Shown: in pieces, positions 7,556-15,333 of the stretch
Layout of the letters: the number at the start of each line of letters is the position of its first letter
Position numbering within the stretch: position 1 is the first letter of the stretch
Assembly (NCBI GenBank): GCA_003167255.1
Contig: PMTR01000159.1
Coordinates: 8,131 to 60,078 of the forward strand
DNA length: 51,948 nt
Direction of reading: 5' to 3'
Source of the DNA: Bryobacterales bacterium
Lineage (GTDB): Bacteria; Acidobacteriota; Terriglobia; Bryobacterales; Bryobacteraceae
Notes under the pieces: model-generated
The model's database searches: none
What the model was told of the DNA's origin: nothing
What the model saw: only the letters and a program-made list of their open reading frames with translations
Made by a program: the position numbers and the translations under genes

Positions 7556-7968
7556 CGTCAATACTGCTCGATACGGGCGCCATCGTGGCATTGCTGGATC
7601 GCAGCGAACGATATCACCTGGCCTGCAAGGAGAGCCTCGACACGCTGGCGGCGCCCCTGGTGACGTGCGAGGCGGTGATCGCAGAGAGTTGCTACCTGCT
7701 TCGGCACCTGCCTGGCGCCGCGGAGGAGATTCTCAAGAATGTGGAGTCGGGAGCCTTTCAGATTCCGTTCCGCCTGTCCGGCGCCGCAGGGCAAGTGCGA
7801 CGCATTCTCCGTCGGTATTCGGGCCGCGAGGTTGACCTTGCGGACGCGTGTCTGGTTCATCTGGCGGGAGAGATGGGAACCGGCGACATTCTGACTTTGG
7901 ACAGCGATTTCGAGGTGTATCGCTGGGGTTCCAACAAACGGTTCCACTTGCTGATCCCGTTGCAGTAG
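7552..7968 (+). CDS. VapC-like PIN-domain toxin, second module
   Basis: PIN-domain nuclease of 138 residues with the acidic tetrad visible: D7 in LLDTGAIVALLD, the Glu of CEAVIAESCYLL, the aspartates of VDLADACLVHLA and LTLDSDFEVYR. This is the subfamily that pairs with short RHH antitoxins, matching its neighbour. It starts with TTG at 7552, overlapping the antitoxin stop. It differs strongly from the PIN toxin at 5890-6273, so the two modules are independent acquisitions rather than duplicates. Confidence 0.85.
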   Translation: MTSILLDTGAIVALLDRSERYHLACKESLDTLAAPLVTCEAVIAESCYLLRHLPGAAEEILKNVESGAFQIPFRLSGAAGQVRRILRRYSGREVDLADACLVHLAGEMGTGDILTLDSDFEVYRWGSNKRFHLLIPLQ

Positions 7969-8009
7969 GGATTCCGCCAGTCTTACTCCCCGCGCGGGCA
8001 CTGAAGAAG

Positions 8010-8018
8010 TACACTGTA
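8010..8018. promoter_or_regulatory. TACA-C-TGTA operator-like site on the YefM/YoeB promoter
   Basis: A small perfect inverted repeat with TACA/TGTA half-sites, resembling the TGTACA core used by YefM of enterobacteria. It coincides with the -10 box TACACT (8010-8015). The first ATG is at 8023, 7 nt after the -10, again suggesting a leaderless start. Confidence 0.5.
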
Positions 8019-8022
8019 GTTG

Positions 8023-8232
8023 ATGATGGAAGCTGAGGTCCAGTACGTTTTCAACCAGACCGGAGAGCCGACCGCCGCGATTGTACCGATCTCGTTGTGG
8101 CGCGAAATCGAATCCGAACGGGAAACCGCCTACCTCCTAAAGTCGGAAGCGATGAAGCGCCGGCTTCTGGAAGCCAGAAAGCGTCAACAAGGTCTCTCTT
8201 TGGACGAAGCCATTGAGAATCTTGGAATTTGA
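8023..8232 (+). CDS. YefM-like antitoxin
   Basis: A 69-residue Phd/YefM-like antitoxin. It keeps the beta-hairpin of the N-terminal domain (VQYVFNQTGEPTAAIVPISLW) and a helical C-terminus ending in GLSLDEAIENLGI, but the usual N-terminal helix is short. TTG 8020, ATG 8023 and ATG 8026 are all possible starts; the -10 box favours 8023. It overlaps the toxin frame by about 20 nt. Its identity is supported mostly by the unmistakable YoeB partner. Confidence 0.78.
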   Translation: MMEAEVQYVFNQTGEPTAAIVPISLWREIESERETAYLLKSEAMKRRLLEARKRQQGLSLDEAIENLGI

Positions 8233-8470
8233 CGGCGCTGCTTTCGAGGACCTGGCATGGTGGGTGGAACATGATCGGGCGCAGGCCCTTCGTATCATCC
8301 GTCTGATCCGGGATGTTCAGCGAGAGCCCTTTGCCGGCCCCGGTAAGCCCGAACCCTTGAGGCATGAATTGAAAGGCTGCTGGTCCAGGCGAATCGATCG
8401 GGAACATCGCCTTGTCTACGAGGTATTGCAAGACAAGATTCGGATAGTCGCCTGCCGGTATCACTATTGA
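8213..8470 (+). CDS. yoeB: YoeB/Txe-family mRNA interferase toxin
   Basis: An 85-residue RelE-superfamily toxin, close in length to Escherichia coli YoeB (84). The core GKPEPLRHELKGCWSRRI and the terminal CRYHY are diagnostic. Residues equivalent to the YoeB catalytic set are present: E47 (PEP), R66 (EHRLVYEV), H84 and Y85 at the C-terminus. It should cut mRNA at the ribosomal A site. The start is a TTG inside the antitoxin gene (8213, alternatively 8222). It appears functional. Confidence 0.9.
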   Translation: MRILEFDGAAFEDLAWWVEHDRAQALRIIRLIRDVQREPFAGPGKPEPLRHELKGCWSRRIDREHRLVYEVLQDKIRIVACRYHY

Positions 8471-8507
8471 TCCGGAGTCTTGGGGAGCAACCAGGCGGCT
8501 GGCTTCA

Positions 8508-8765
8508 TTATTCCGGGATCAGGCTCATCTGCCGCGGATCGGTGGCCGGCGGTTTCGGCTTGGCAGGGCGCTGCAAATCGTCGTGGCTGGGATCGAATTT
8601 CCGGATCAACTGGTTGAGCTTGAGGGAGGCTTGCCAGATCTCGAAGATCAGGTTGCATCGCACGCAGCCAGCCTTGATACCGCCTTGGCCGTCGACGGCG
8701 GGATTGTAGCGCTTGTGCCTGGCGCAACGGCCCTCGAACTTCCTGGATCGGATCTTCAAACGCAC
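8508..8765 (-). CDS. Small Cys/His zinc-binding-like protein
   Basis: An 85-residue unrecognised protein on the reverse strand, convergent with yoeB. Cys14-x2-His17 and Cys34-x2-Cys37 flank a segment rich in turn residues (RYNPAVDGQGGIKAGC), suggesting a single zinc knuckle. The C-terminus is basic/proline-rich (QRPAKPKPPATDP). The start is GTG 8765. Preservation of the motif spacing and lack of any opposing gene argue that it is coding. A TACAAT lies only 2 nt upstream of the GTG, so either transcription starts inside or it is used otherwise. Function unknown. Confidence 0.6.
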   Translation of the reverse strand: MRLKIRSRKFEGRCARHKRYNPAVDGQGGIKAGCVRCNLIFEIWQASLKLNQLIRKFDPSHDDLQRPAKPKPPATDPRQMSLIPE

Positions 8766-8799
8766 TTATTGTAACCCGCGACGAGGCGGGGTGGCGCGG

Positions 8800-8805
8800 T
8801 ACAAT
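8800..8805 (+). promoter_or_regulatory. -10 box of the MCE-protein gene
   Basis: TACAAT ends 8 nt before ATG 8814, leaving at most one or two untranslated bases. No Shine-Dalgarno sequence is possible in such a leader. Confidence 0.6.
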
Positions 8806-8813
8806 TCGAGAGA

Positions 8814-9833
8814 ATGCCGTCGGCTGGCCACGTCAAATGGGCGAAGTTCCGGGTGCTCGCCGTTTGCCTGGCGGCGATGGCGGTCCTGGGCACCATGGTG
8901 TATCTGCTGACCGGCGGTTCCCTGCTGGAACAGCGAGCCCAGATCTATCTCTACATTCCCGACGCCACTGGTTTGGAAAAAGGTTCGCCGGTCCGCGTCG
9001 ACGGCATCGATGTCGGCAAGGTGAGCGCGGTAGAGCTCACCGGTTCCAACCAGGCGGATCGCATCGTCCGCGTGACCTTGGCCATCACGCGCGAGCGCCT
9101 GGCCAGCTTTACCGCCGATTCGGTGGCGCAGTTAAGCGCCGATACGCTGGTGGGGGATCAGTTCGTCGACGTCACCAGCGGAACCGCTGCTCAAGCGATC
9201 CGGGACGGGGGCGAGTTGATCTACAAGATCCAGCCCGAGCTGGTGAAGAGTCTCGATCTGACCCAGTTCACCCGGCAGTTGCGCGTGGTGGATGCAGTCT
9301 TGACCGATCTCGAGCAGGGTCGCAGCCAGTTCGGAATGTTTTTTCAAGGCACGGAGTTTTACAACGACCTGAGCCGGCGCCTCAAGGAACTGCACGCTGG
9401 AATCCTGGCAGCGGTCGGCACGAATACTACCGTGGGCAACCTGTTGAACAGCGACCAAATGCACCGACAGGCCGGCGAGTTGCTGGCACACCTGGACCAG
9501 AGCCTGGCGCAGCTCGAATCGGGGCAGGGCGATTTCGGGCGGCTGTTGCGCGACAGCGGCCAGTACGAGCAGCTTCTGGCCAGCGTGCGGGACCTCCACA
9601 AATCCGTCGCGGCCCTGGGTGGCGGCCCGTTTCTGCAATCGGAGGCGCAGTACGCCGAGTGGAATCAAAAGTTGGCCGGATGGATCGAGGGTGTGGACGA
9701 ACTAAACAGCAACCCGATGCTCCTCACTCCGGCGATTTACGAGAACCTGAACGGCGAAGCCCGCGAGCTGCGCGACACGCTGCGCGATTTCCGTGAGAAT
9801 CCGAGGAAGTTCCTGTGGGTAAAAATCTTCTAG
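8814..9833 (+). CDS. MlaD/MCE-domain lipid-transport protein
   Basis: A 339-residue protein with one N-terminal membrane anchor (about residues 12-34, LAVCLAAMAVLGTMVYLLTG). A single MCE domain follows, with VRVDGIDVGKVSAVEL and the later TLVGDQFVDVTSG. The rest is a long helical region with repeated leucines and glutamines, likely a periplasmic coiled-coil needle. MCE proteins carry phospholipids or other hydrophobic molecules between membranes with an MlaE/MlaF-type permease and ATPase, which are absent here. A hopanoid cargo is conceivable given the nearby operon but is speculation; intervening genes make a shared transcript unlikely. Confidence 0.82.
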   Translation: MPSAGHVKWAKFRVLAVCLAAMAVLGTMVYLLTGGSLLEQRAQIYLYIPDATGLEKGSPVRVDGIDVGKVSAVELTGSNQADRIVRVTLAITRERLASFTADSVAQLSADTLVGDQFVDVTSGTAAQAIRDGGELIYKIQPELVKSLDLTQFTRQLRVVDAVLTDLEQGRSQFGMFFQGTEFYNDLSRRLKELHAGILAAVGTNTTVGNLLNSDQMHRQAGELLAHLDQSLAQLESGQGDFGRLLRDSGQYEQLLASVRDLHKSVAALGGGPFLQSEAQYAEWNQKLAGWIEGVDELNSNPMLLTPAIYENLNGEARELRDTLRDFRENPRKFLWVKIF

Positions 9834-9854
9834 CGGGTTGATAAGAAAAGATTG

Positions 9855-9929
9855 GCCGCCGATGAACGCCGATTAACGCAGATCGAAAACAAAATATCTT
9901 ATCCGTGTTCATCTGTGTTTATCGGCGGC
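9855..9929. repeat. 29-bp imperfect inverted repeat (MITE/REP-like hairpin)
   Basis: Arm 9855-9883 pairs with arm 9901-9929: 23 of 29 positions match in inverted orientation, with an AT-rich 17-nt loop. Each arm is itself built of a roughly 12-bp near-repeat (CGATGAACGC, CGATTAACGC). I recognise this kind of sequence as a dispersed intergenic repeat in several phyla. It may serve as terminator for the MCE gene just before the tgt promoter. Confidence 0.65.
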
Positions 9930-9946
9930 TCAAATTGGGTTTAGTT

Positions 9947-9952
9947 TACAAT
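9947..9952 (+). promoter_or_regulatory. -10 box of tgt operon
   Basis: TACAAT ends 5 nt before the TTG start at 9958, so the tgt mRNA should begin at or within a base or two of the start codon. Confidence 0.6.
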
Positions 9953-9957
9953 CTGAT

Positions 9958-11097
9958 TTGCCCCAGATCTCCTTCGAAGTGGTCGCCGAATGCCCTCACA
10001 CGAGCGCTCGCGCGGGTCTGCTCCATACGCCGCACGGCACCATCGAAACTCCCGTTTTCATGCCTGTCGGTACGCAGGCTACCGTCAAGGGGCTCACCCA
10101 ACGCGACCTGGCCGAGGATCTGGGCGTCAAGATCCTGCTGGCCAATACCTATCACCTCTACGTGCGCCCGGGCCACGAACTGATCCGCCAGATGGGCGGG
10201 CTGCACCGCTTCATGTCCTGGCCCAACGCGATCCTGACCGATTCCGGGGGATTCCAGGTCTTCAGCCTCAAAGGGCTTCGCAAAATCACCGACCAGGGCG
10301 TGGTCTTCCAGTCGCACCTCAACGGCGATCTCCACACCTTCACGCCGGAATCCACCGTGGACGCCCAACTGGCGTACGGCAGCGATATCCTGATGGCGCT
10401 GGACGAGTGCCCCGAATACCCCGTGAGCCACGAATACGCCCGCGAAAGCATGCAGCGCACGCTGCGATGGGCCCGCCAGGCCAACCAACACTACCGCGGC
10501 CGCGTGGCCGAGAGCCCCACCCGCCACGCGCTGTTTCCCATTGTGCAGGGCTCCCTGTTCCCCGACCTGCGGCGGGAATGCGCCACCGCCCTGCTGGATC
10601 TCGATAGCGACGGCTACGCCATCGGGGGTCTTTCGGTGGGCGAACCCCGGCCGCTCAGCCTGGAAATGGTGGAAGCCACGGAATCGATTCTTCCGCGCAG
10701 CCGCCCGCGCTATGCCATGGGAGTCGGGATGCCCGACGAATTGCCCGAGTATGTGGCCCGCGGGGTGGACATGATGGATTGCGTGCTGCCCTCACGCAAC
10801 GCCCGTAACGGCTACCTGTTCACGTCGCAAGGCCGCGTCATTATCAAGCACTCGCGCTACCGGGACGACCCGCGTCCGATCGACGAGAAGTGCGAGTGCT
10901 ATACTTGCCGCAACTATTCGCGGGCCTATCTTCGCCATTTGTTCTTATCCGGAGAGATCCTATACGCGTCCCTGGCGACGCGCCACAACCTGCAACGCTA
11001 CCTTGACATAATGGGTGAGATCAGGCACGCTATAATATCGTTTACATTTCCAGAATACTTGCGGTGTGTGCGCTCGGCCGCGGTTGACGCCGGGTAG
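9958..11097 (+). CDS. tgt: tRNA-guanine transglycosylase
   Basis: Exchanges guanine 34 for preQ1 in tRNAs with GUN anticodons, part of queuosine synthesis. The 379-residue protein has the family's length. Visible sites are the nucleophile/substrate loop DSGGFQVFSL (about residue 94), GGLSVGEP, MDCVLPSRNARNG and the zinc site CECYTCRNY with a downstream histidine (RHLFLSGE). Start TTG 9958 gives MPQISFEV, the normal N-terminus, and is positioned 5 nt after a -10 box. The gene leads the conserved order tgt-yajC-secD-secF. Confidence 0.95.
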   Translation: MPQISFEVVAECPHTSARAGLLHTPHGTIETPVFMPVGTQATVKGLTQRDLAEDLGVKILLANTYHLYVRPGHELIRQMGGLHRFMSWPNAILTDSGGFQVFSLKGLRKITDQGVVFQSHLNGDLHTFTPESTVDAQLAYGSDILMALDECPEYPVSHEYARESMQRTLRWARQANQHYRGRVAESPTRHALFPIVQGSLFPDLRRECATALLDLDSDGYAIGGLSVGEPRPLSLEMVEATESILPRSRPRYAMGVGMPDELPEYVARGVDMMDCVLPSRNARNGYLFTSQGRVIIKHSRYRDDPRPIDEKCECYTCRNYSRAYLRHLFLSGEILYASLATRHNLQRYLDIMGEIRHAIISFTFPEYLRCVRSAAVDAG

Positions 11098-11115
11098 CCC
11101 CGATTTGGTCACAAC

Positions 11116-11433
11116 GTGCTCCTAAACTTTTTTCTGCAAACGGCGCCGTCCGGCTCCTCCCTCGTGGGATTGCTCCCGATCCTGCTGATTTTCGGAGTCT
11201 TTTATTTTCTCTTGTTCCTTCCCATGCAGCGCCAGAAAAAGAACACGCAGAAAATGCTGGCGGGTCTTCAAAATGGCAACACGGTGACCACCAGCGGAGG
11301 AATCGTCGGCACGATCGTCGCCATCGACGATGACGACCAGACGCTGGTATTGCGCGTGAAGCCGGACAACATCAAAATCCAGGTTACGCGAGCCTCGGTC
11401 TCGAGCCTGATCTCGAGTGAAGGCAAGAAGTAG
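11116..11433 (+). CDS. yajC: YajC, preprotein translocase accessory subunit
   Basis: A 105-residue protein with one N-terminal membrane segment (LLPILLIFGVFYFLLFLPMQRQKK) followed by the conserved KMLAGLQNGNTVTTSGGIVGTIVAI domain. YajC associates with SecDF at the SecYEG translocon. GTG start at 11116, 18 nt after tgt. Gene order confirms the call. Confidence 0.95.
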   Translation: MLLNFFLQTAPSGSSLVGLLPILLIFGVFYFLLFLPMQRQKKNTQKMLAGLQNGNTVTTSGGIVGTIVAIDDDDQTLVLRVKPDNIKIQVTRASVSSLISSEGKK

Positions 11434-11466
11434 TACGAAAACCTATTTAACAGGCATTTAACTCCC

Positions 11467-13095
11467 ATGCGAAAGAACCTGACGACGCGAACGGTGATTA
11501 TTGTTGTGACGATCCTGGTGTGTATTTTTGGGATCATCGGTATTCCCAAGTCCAAGACGGAGCTGCTCGACAACCTGAAGGAGAACATCCGCCTGGGTCT
11601 GGACTTGAAGGGCGGCAGCCACCTCGTGATGGAAGTCCAGGTGCAAGATGCCGCAGTGGGAGATGCCCGCCAGTCGATCGAGCGCCTGCAGGAAGAGCTC
11701 AAGAAGCAGAACATCAGTTGGACCAGCATGGATGTCAGCGACGCCCATACGGTGGCCGACGCGGACAATGTGGTCATCACCGTCAAGGGCATCGTGGCCA
11801 CGCAATCGGGCGACTTCCGCAACCTCATCGGCGCGAATTATTCCACCTACGTCCTGACGACTCTCAACTCCACCGACTATTCCATGAAGATGAAGCCGTC
11901 CGATCTGAGGGATCTGAAGCGCGAGACGGTGGCGCGAACGATCGACACGATCAACAACCGCATCAACAGTATGGGCGTGGCGGAATCGTCGGTTCAGCAG
12001 TATGGCCAATCCGGTTCCGATTATCAGATTCTGATTCAGTTGCCCGGGGTTGACGATCCGGCGCGCGCCAAGCAGTTGATCGGCACCACCGCCATGCTTG
12101 AGATTACGGGCGTCGACAAGAACCACGACACCGGCTTCCCCAGCCGCGAGGCTGGGCTGGCGGCATTGGGCGGCATCCTGCCGCTGAATGAAAGGCTGGT
12201 GCCGGCCAAGCCGCGGGCCGGATCTCAGGGTCCGGAATGGTTCCTGGTGAACAAAATCCCGGTCATTACAGGCAGGGAAATGCGCAACGCGCGCTCGGGC
12301 CAGGACGATGTGAGGAAGTGGCAGACCAGCTTTACGCTTTCTCCGGACGGCGGCAAGAAATTCGGCAAGTTCACCGGGGAACACGTCAACGACAAGCTGG
12401 CCGTGATCCTCGACAGCCAAATCGTCAGCGTCGCCACCATCAACGAGAAGATCGAAGATTCCGGCCGCATTATGGGCCTGGGCAGCGAGGAAGAAGCTAC
12501 CGATCTGTCACGATACCTGCGGTCGGGATCGCTGCCTGCGGGAGTGAAGCCGCTGGAAGAGAATTCGGTGGGACCATCGCTGGGAGCCGACTCGATTCAC
12601 CAGGGCATCGTGTCCGGTATCGCCGGACTGGTGGCGGTGGTGACCGTAATGCTGCTTTACTACAAGCGTAGCGGAGTAAACGCCGTACTGGCGCTGGTGT
12701 TGAACACGGTAATCCTTTTGGCGGCCATCTCGTACTTCCACGCCGCCTTGACTTTACCTGGAATCGCCGGCGTGATCCTGACCATCGGCATGGCGGTGGA
12801 TTCCAACGTGCTGATTTTCGAGAGGATACGCGAAGAGTTGCGGACCGGCAAGGGAGTCCTCGCGGCGGTTGACACGGGATTCGGCAAGGCGTGGTGGACC
12901 ATCGTCGACACCCACGTCACGACGGTGGTTTCGTGTGCGTTTCTTTTTCTGTTTGGGGAAGGACCGGTGCGCGGTTTTGCTGTAACATTGACGATCGGTC
13001 TGATAGCCAATATTTTCACTGCGGTTTTCGTCTCCCGGACGATTTTCGACTACCAATTGTCGGGGCAGCGGAGGATGGAGACCTTGAGTATTTAG
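11467..13095 (+). CDS. secD: SecD, protein translocase subunit
   Basis: A 542-residue RND-family protein that uses the proton gradient to pull exported proteins into the periplasm. The first membrane segment (VIIVVTILVCIFGIIGIP) is followed by the signature LGLDLKGGSHLVMEV. A large periplasmic domain comes next, then the C-terminal membrane bundle with GIVLTIGMAVDSNVLIFERIRE-like sequence (here GVILTIGMAVDSNVLIFERI). 33 nt after yajC. Confidence 0.96.
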   Translation: MRKNLTTRTVIIVVTILVCIFGIIGIPKSKTELLDNLKENIRLGLDLKGGSHLVMEVQVQDAAVGDARQSIERLQEELKKQNISWTSMDVSDAHTVADADNVVITVKGIVATQSGDFRNLIGANYSTYVLTTLNSTDYSMKMKPSDLRDLKRETVARTIDTINNRINSMGVAESSVQQYGQSGSDYQILIQLPGVDDPARAKQLIGTTAMLEITGVDKNHDTGFPSREAGLAALGGILPLNERLVPAKPRAGSQGPEWFLVNKIPVITGREMRNARSGQDDVRKWQTSFTLSPDGGKKFGKFTGEHVNDKLAVILDSQIVSVATINEKIEDSGRIMGLGSEEEATDLSRYLRSGSLPAGVKPLEENSVGPSLGADSIHQGIVSGIAGLVAVVTVMLLYYKRSGVNAVLALVLNTVILLAAISYFHAALTLPGIAGVILTIGMAVDSNVLIFERIREELRTGKGVLAAVDTGFGKAWWTIVDTHVTTVVSCAFLFLFGEGPVRGFAVTLTIGLIANIFTAVFVSRTIFDYQLSGQRRMETLSI

Positions 13096-13188
13096 CGCCG
13101 GGGGCGGAATACGCCTCGCGCTGACGGGAACAAAGTATAAAGGGCTGGTGTCTCACTTAATGGAGCGCACCGGCACGGCAAACGCTCG

Positions 13189-14427
13189 ATGGAATTATTC
13201 AAGAACACGAACTATGATTTTCTGGGCAAGAAGTGGCCCTTCATTATTGCTTCGCTGGTGCTCTCGGTGGCCGGTCTGACAAGCGTCCTGGTGAAGGGCG
13301 GGCTGAAGTACGGCATCGACTTCAAGGAAGGCGCGCTGATGCAGGTCAAGTTCGCCTATCCGCCGCCGGACAACAAGATCCGGCAGGCGATGTTGAACCA
13401 GGTCAAGGGAGAAGTCAGCGTGCAAGACCTCAGCGGTGGCGGGGTAACGAACGAAGTGGAGATCGCCACCGAGGCCAAGGGCCAGGGGGAAGGCCAGTTG
13501 GCGGCCAATCGCCAGGACATGGAGCGGGTATTGACCGCCACGTTCGGCAAGCCCGACAGCGGCAAACTGGATCTCAACAACGCTTCCCGCGAATCTCTTG
13601 CCACCCGGTTGCGGGAGCCGCTGGCGCGCGCGGGCGTCGCCATGAGCGAAGACCAATTGCAGGCGGTGGTGGCGAACCTCCTGGACGAGATCAATACCAA
13701 GCACTCCGGGCTGATTACCGATTTCAACCAGGTGGCCTCCGTTTCGGGAATGAATGCTGGTATTATGAGCACTCTTCGGCAGGAGTGTTACCTCTCGGAT
13801 TTTCACGTCATGGGCGCGCAAATGGTAGGTCCCAAAGTGGGTGCGCAGTTGCGGCAGAAGGCCGTGCTCGCCACGCTGTACGCGCTGGCGGGAATGCTGG
13901 CCTACATCGCCTTCCGGTTTGAGTGGATCTACGGCCTGGGCGCGGTGATTGCGTGCTTCCACGATACGCTGATCACCATCGGGTTGTTCTCGCTCTTCAA
14001 TAAAGAAATCTCGATGACGGTGATCGCGGCCCTACTGACCCTGGTGGGCTACTCGATGAATGATACGATTGTGATCTTCGATCGAATTCGCGAGAATCTG
14101 AAATTTTCGCATCGCGAGAATTTGGAAACCGTGATGAACCGGGCCGTCAACCAGACTCTAAGCCGGACGATCATGACTTCGGGACTCACGTTCCTGACGG
14201 TGATCGCGCTGTTCATCTGGGGCGGGCCGGTGCTGGGCGGCTTCTCGTTCGCGCTGGTTTGCGGAATCATTGTGGGTACGTACTCTTCGGTGTTCGTGGC
14301 CAGTCCGATCGTGTTGTTCTGGCACAACTACACGGACAAGCCGAAGAGGTCCGGTTCCGGATCGACGGGGCCGTCGGCGCCGCGGGTGGAAACGGCGAGG
14401 AAGAGTCCGACCAAGGCGGCGAAATGA
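13189..14427 (+). CDS. secF: SecF, protein translocase subunit
   Basis: A 412-residue partner of SecD. It has the short N-terminal membrane segment, the KYGIDFKEGALMQV motif and a C-terminal membrane region with YSMNDTIVIFDRIREN. The periplasmic part is longer than in many SecF proteins: an insert around residues 85-180 (Gln/Asn/Leu-rich, LNNASRESLATRL) includes a helix-hairpin-helix-like stretch. The C-terminal tail is Ser/Arg/Lys-rich. The 93-nt gap from secD contains no strong terminator. Confidence 0.94.
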   Translation: MELFKNTNYDFLGKKWPFIIASLVLSVAGLTSVLVKGGLKYGIDFKEGALMQVKFAYPPPDNKIRQAMLNQVKGEVSVQDLSGGGVTNEVEIATEAKGQGEGQLAANRQDMERVLTATFGKPDSGKLDLNNASRESLATRLREPLARAGVAMSEDQLQAVVANLLDEINTKHSGLITDFNQVASVSGMNAGIMSTLRQECYLSDFHVMGAQMVGPKVGAQLRQKAVLATLYALAGMLAYIAFRFEWIYGLGAVIACFHDTLITIGLFSLFNKEISMTVIAALLTLVGYSMNDTIVIFDRIRENLKFSHRENLETVMNRAVNQTLSRTIMTSGLTFLTVIALFIWGGPVLGGFSFALVCGIIVGTYSSVFVASPIVLFWHNYTDKPKRSGSGSTGPSAPRVETARKSPTKAAK

Positions 14428-14500
14428 AATAGGAACCGTTGCGGGCGCATGGGAATTCCGGGGATTGCGGCCGTGGCGGTGGGAATGGAAAGGAGTCGAA

Positions 14501-15265
14501 ATGTTTGAGCAGACATTCGTAGACGGCGTGGGAAAGACGAACAAGACCTGGACGGTGATGGTTTCATTCGCCGGGCAGATCTTGCTGATTGTGGTAGCGG
14601 TGATTATCCCTTTGATCTACACGGACGTACTTCCCGCAAATACCCTAAGCAGTTTCCTGGTGGCTCCGCCTCCGCCGCCTCCTCCGCCGCCGCCTCCGGC
14701 GCAGGCTCCTCCGGTGAAAGTCGTGAAGGTCATCCCGCGGCAGTTCGATGCCGGGAAACTGATGGCGCCGAAGGTGGTTCCCAAGGAAATCGCGAATATT
14801 AAAGAAGAAGAGCTTCCGCCTTCCTCCGCGGGTGTAGGTGGCGTGGTCGGCGGCGTGAGCGGTGGCGTAGCCGGTGGCTCCATGGGCGGCGTGCTCGGCG
14901 GCATCATCGGCGCGGTCCCGACGGCGGCTCCGCCGCCTCCGCCTCCGCCGGCGCCCAAGAAGGAAGCTGCCCCGCAGCGCATCAAAGTGGGCGGCAATGT
15001 TCAGGCCGCCATGGTCCTCAAAAGAGTCCAGCCCATCTATCCGCAATTGGCCAAGTCGGCGCGTGTTTCGGGCGTCGTACACCTGGCCGCCATCATTGCC
15101 AAGGATGGGACCATCCAGGAGCTCCACTCCCTCGGCGGGCCGGCTTTGTTGATTACGGCTGCCATGGATGCGGTGAAACAGTGGGTTTACCGGCCCACCT
15201 TGCTGAACGGCGAGCCGGTGCAGGTGGAAACCACGATTGACGTAAACTTTACCTTGAACCAGTAG
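14501..15265 (+). CDS. TonB-family energy transducer with polyproline stalk
   Basis: A 254-residue TonB-like protein. A membrane segment at about residues 22-42 (SFAGQILLIVVAVIIPLIY) is followed by an uninterrupted run of 11 prolines, a Gly-Val-rich linker (VGGVVGGVSGG) and a second proline run. The C-terminal TonB domain spans YPQLAKSARVSGVVHLAAII to the end. A good AAGGAG site precedes ATG 14501; the longer frame reaching back into secF is rejected. It precedes exbB and two exbD genes, so it should transmit the proton-motive force to outer-membrane transporters or to a TonB-like unit specific to this operon. Confidence 0.88.
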   Translation: MFEQTFVDGVGKTNKTWTVMVSFAGQILLIVVAVIIPLIYTDVLPANTLSSFLVAPPPPPPPPPPPAQAPPVKVVKVIPRQFDAGKLMAPKVVPKEIANIKEEELPPSSAGVGGVVGGVSGGVAGGSMGGVLGGIIGAVPTAAPPPPPPPAPKKEAAPQRIKVGGNVQAAMVLKRVQPIYPQLAKSARVSGVVHLAAIIAKDGTIQELHSLGGPALLITAAMDAVKQWVYRPTLLNGEPVQVETTIDVNFTLNQ

Positions 15266-15333
15266 TAACCCGGCGCGGCAGCTCGAACGTCGGTTATTAG
15301 TACAACTTCAACTCGCAGGAGAGAGATAAAACA

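Noticed and set aside
11029-11034. TATAAT inside the 3' end of tgt as a promoter for yajC
   Set aside because: It is about 80 nt from the yajC start and in coding sequence; yajC is 18 nt behind tgt and most likely co-transcribed, though a secondary promoter cannot be excluded.
14615-15130. CRISPR-like or tandem-repeat signal in the Gly/Pro-rich part of tonB
   Set aside because: The repetition is codon-level (CCGCCTCCG and GGCGGC runs) encoding the proline stalk and glycine linker, without spacers.
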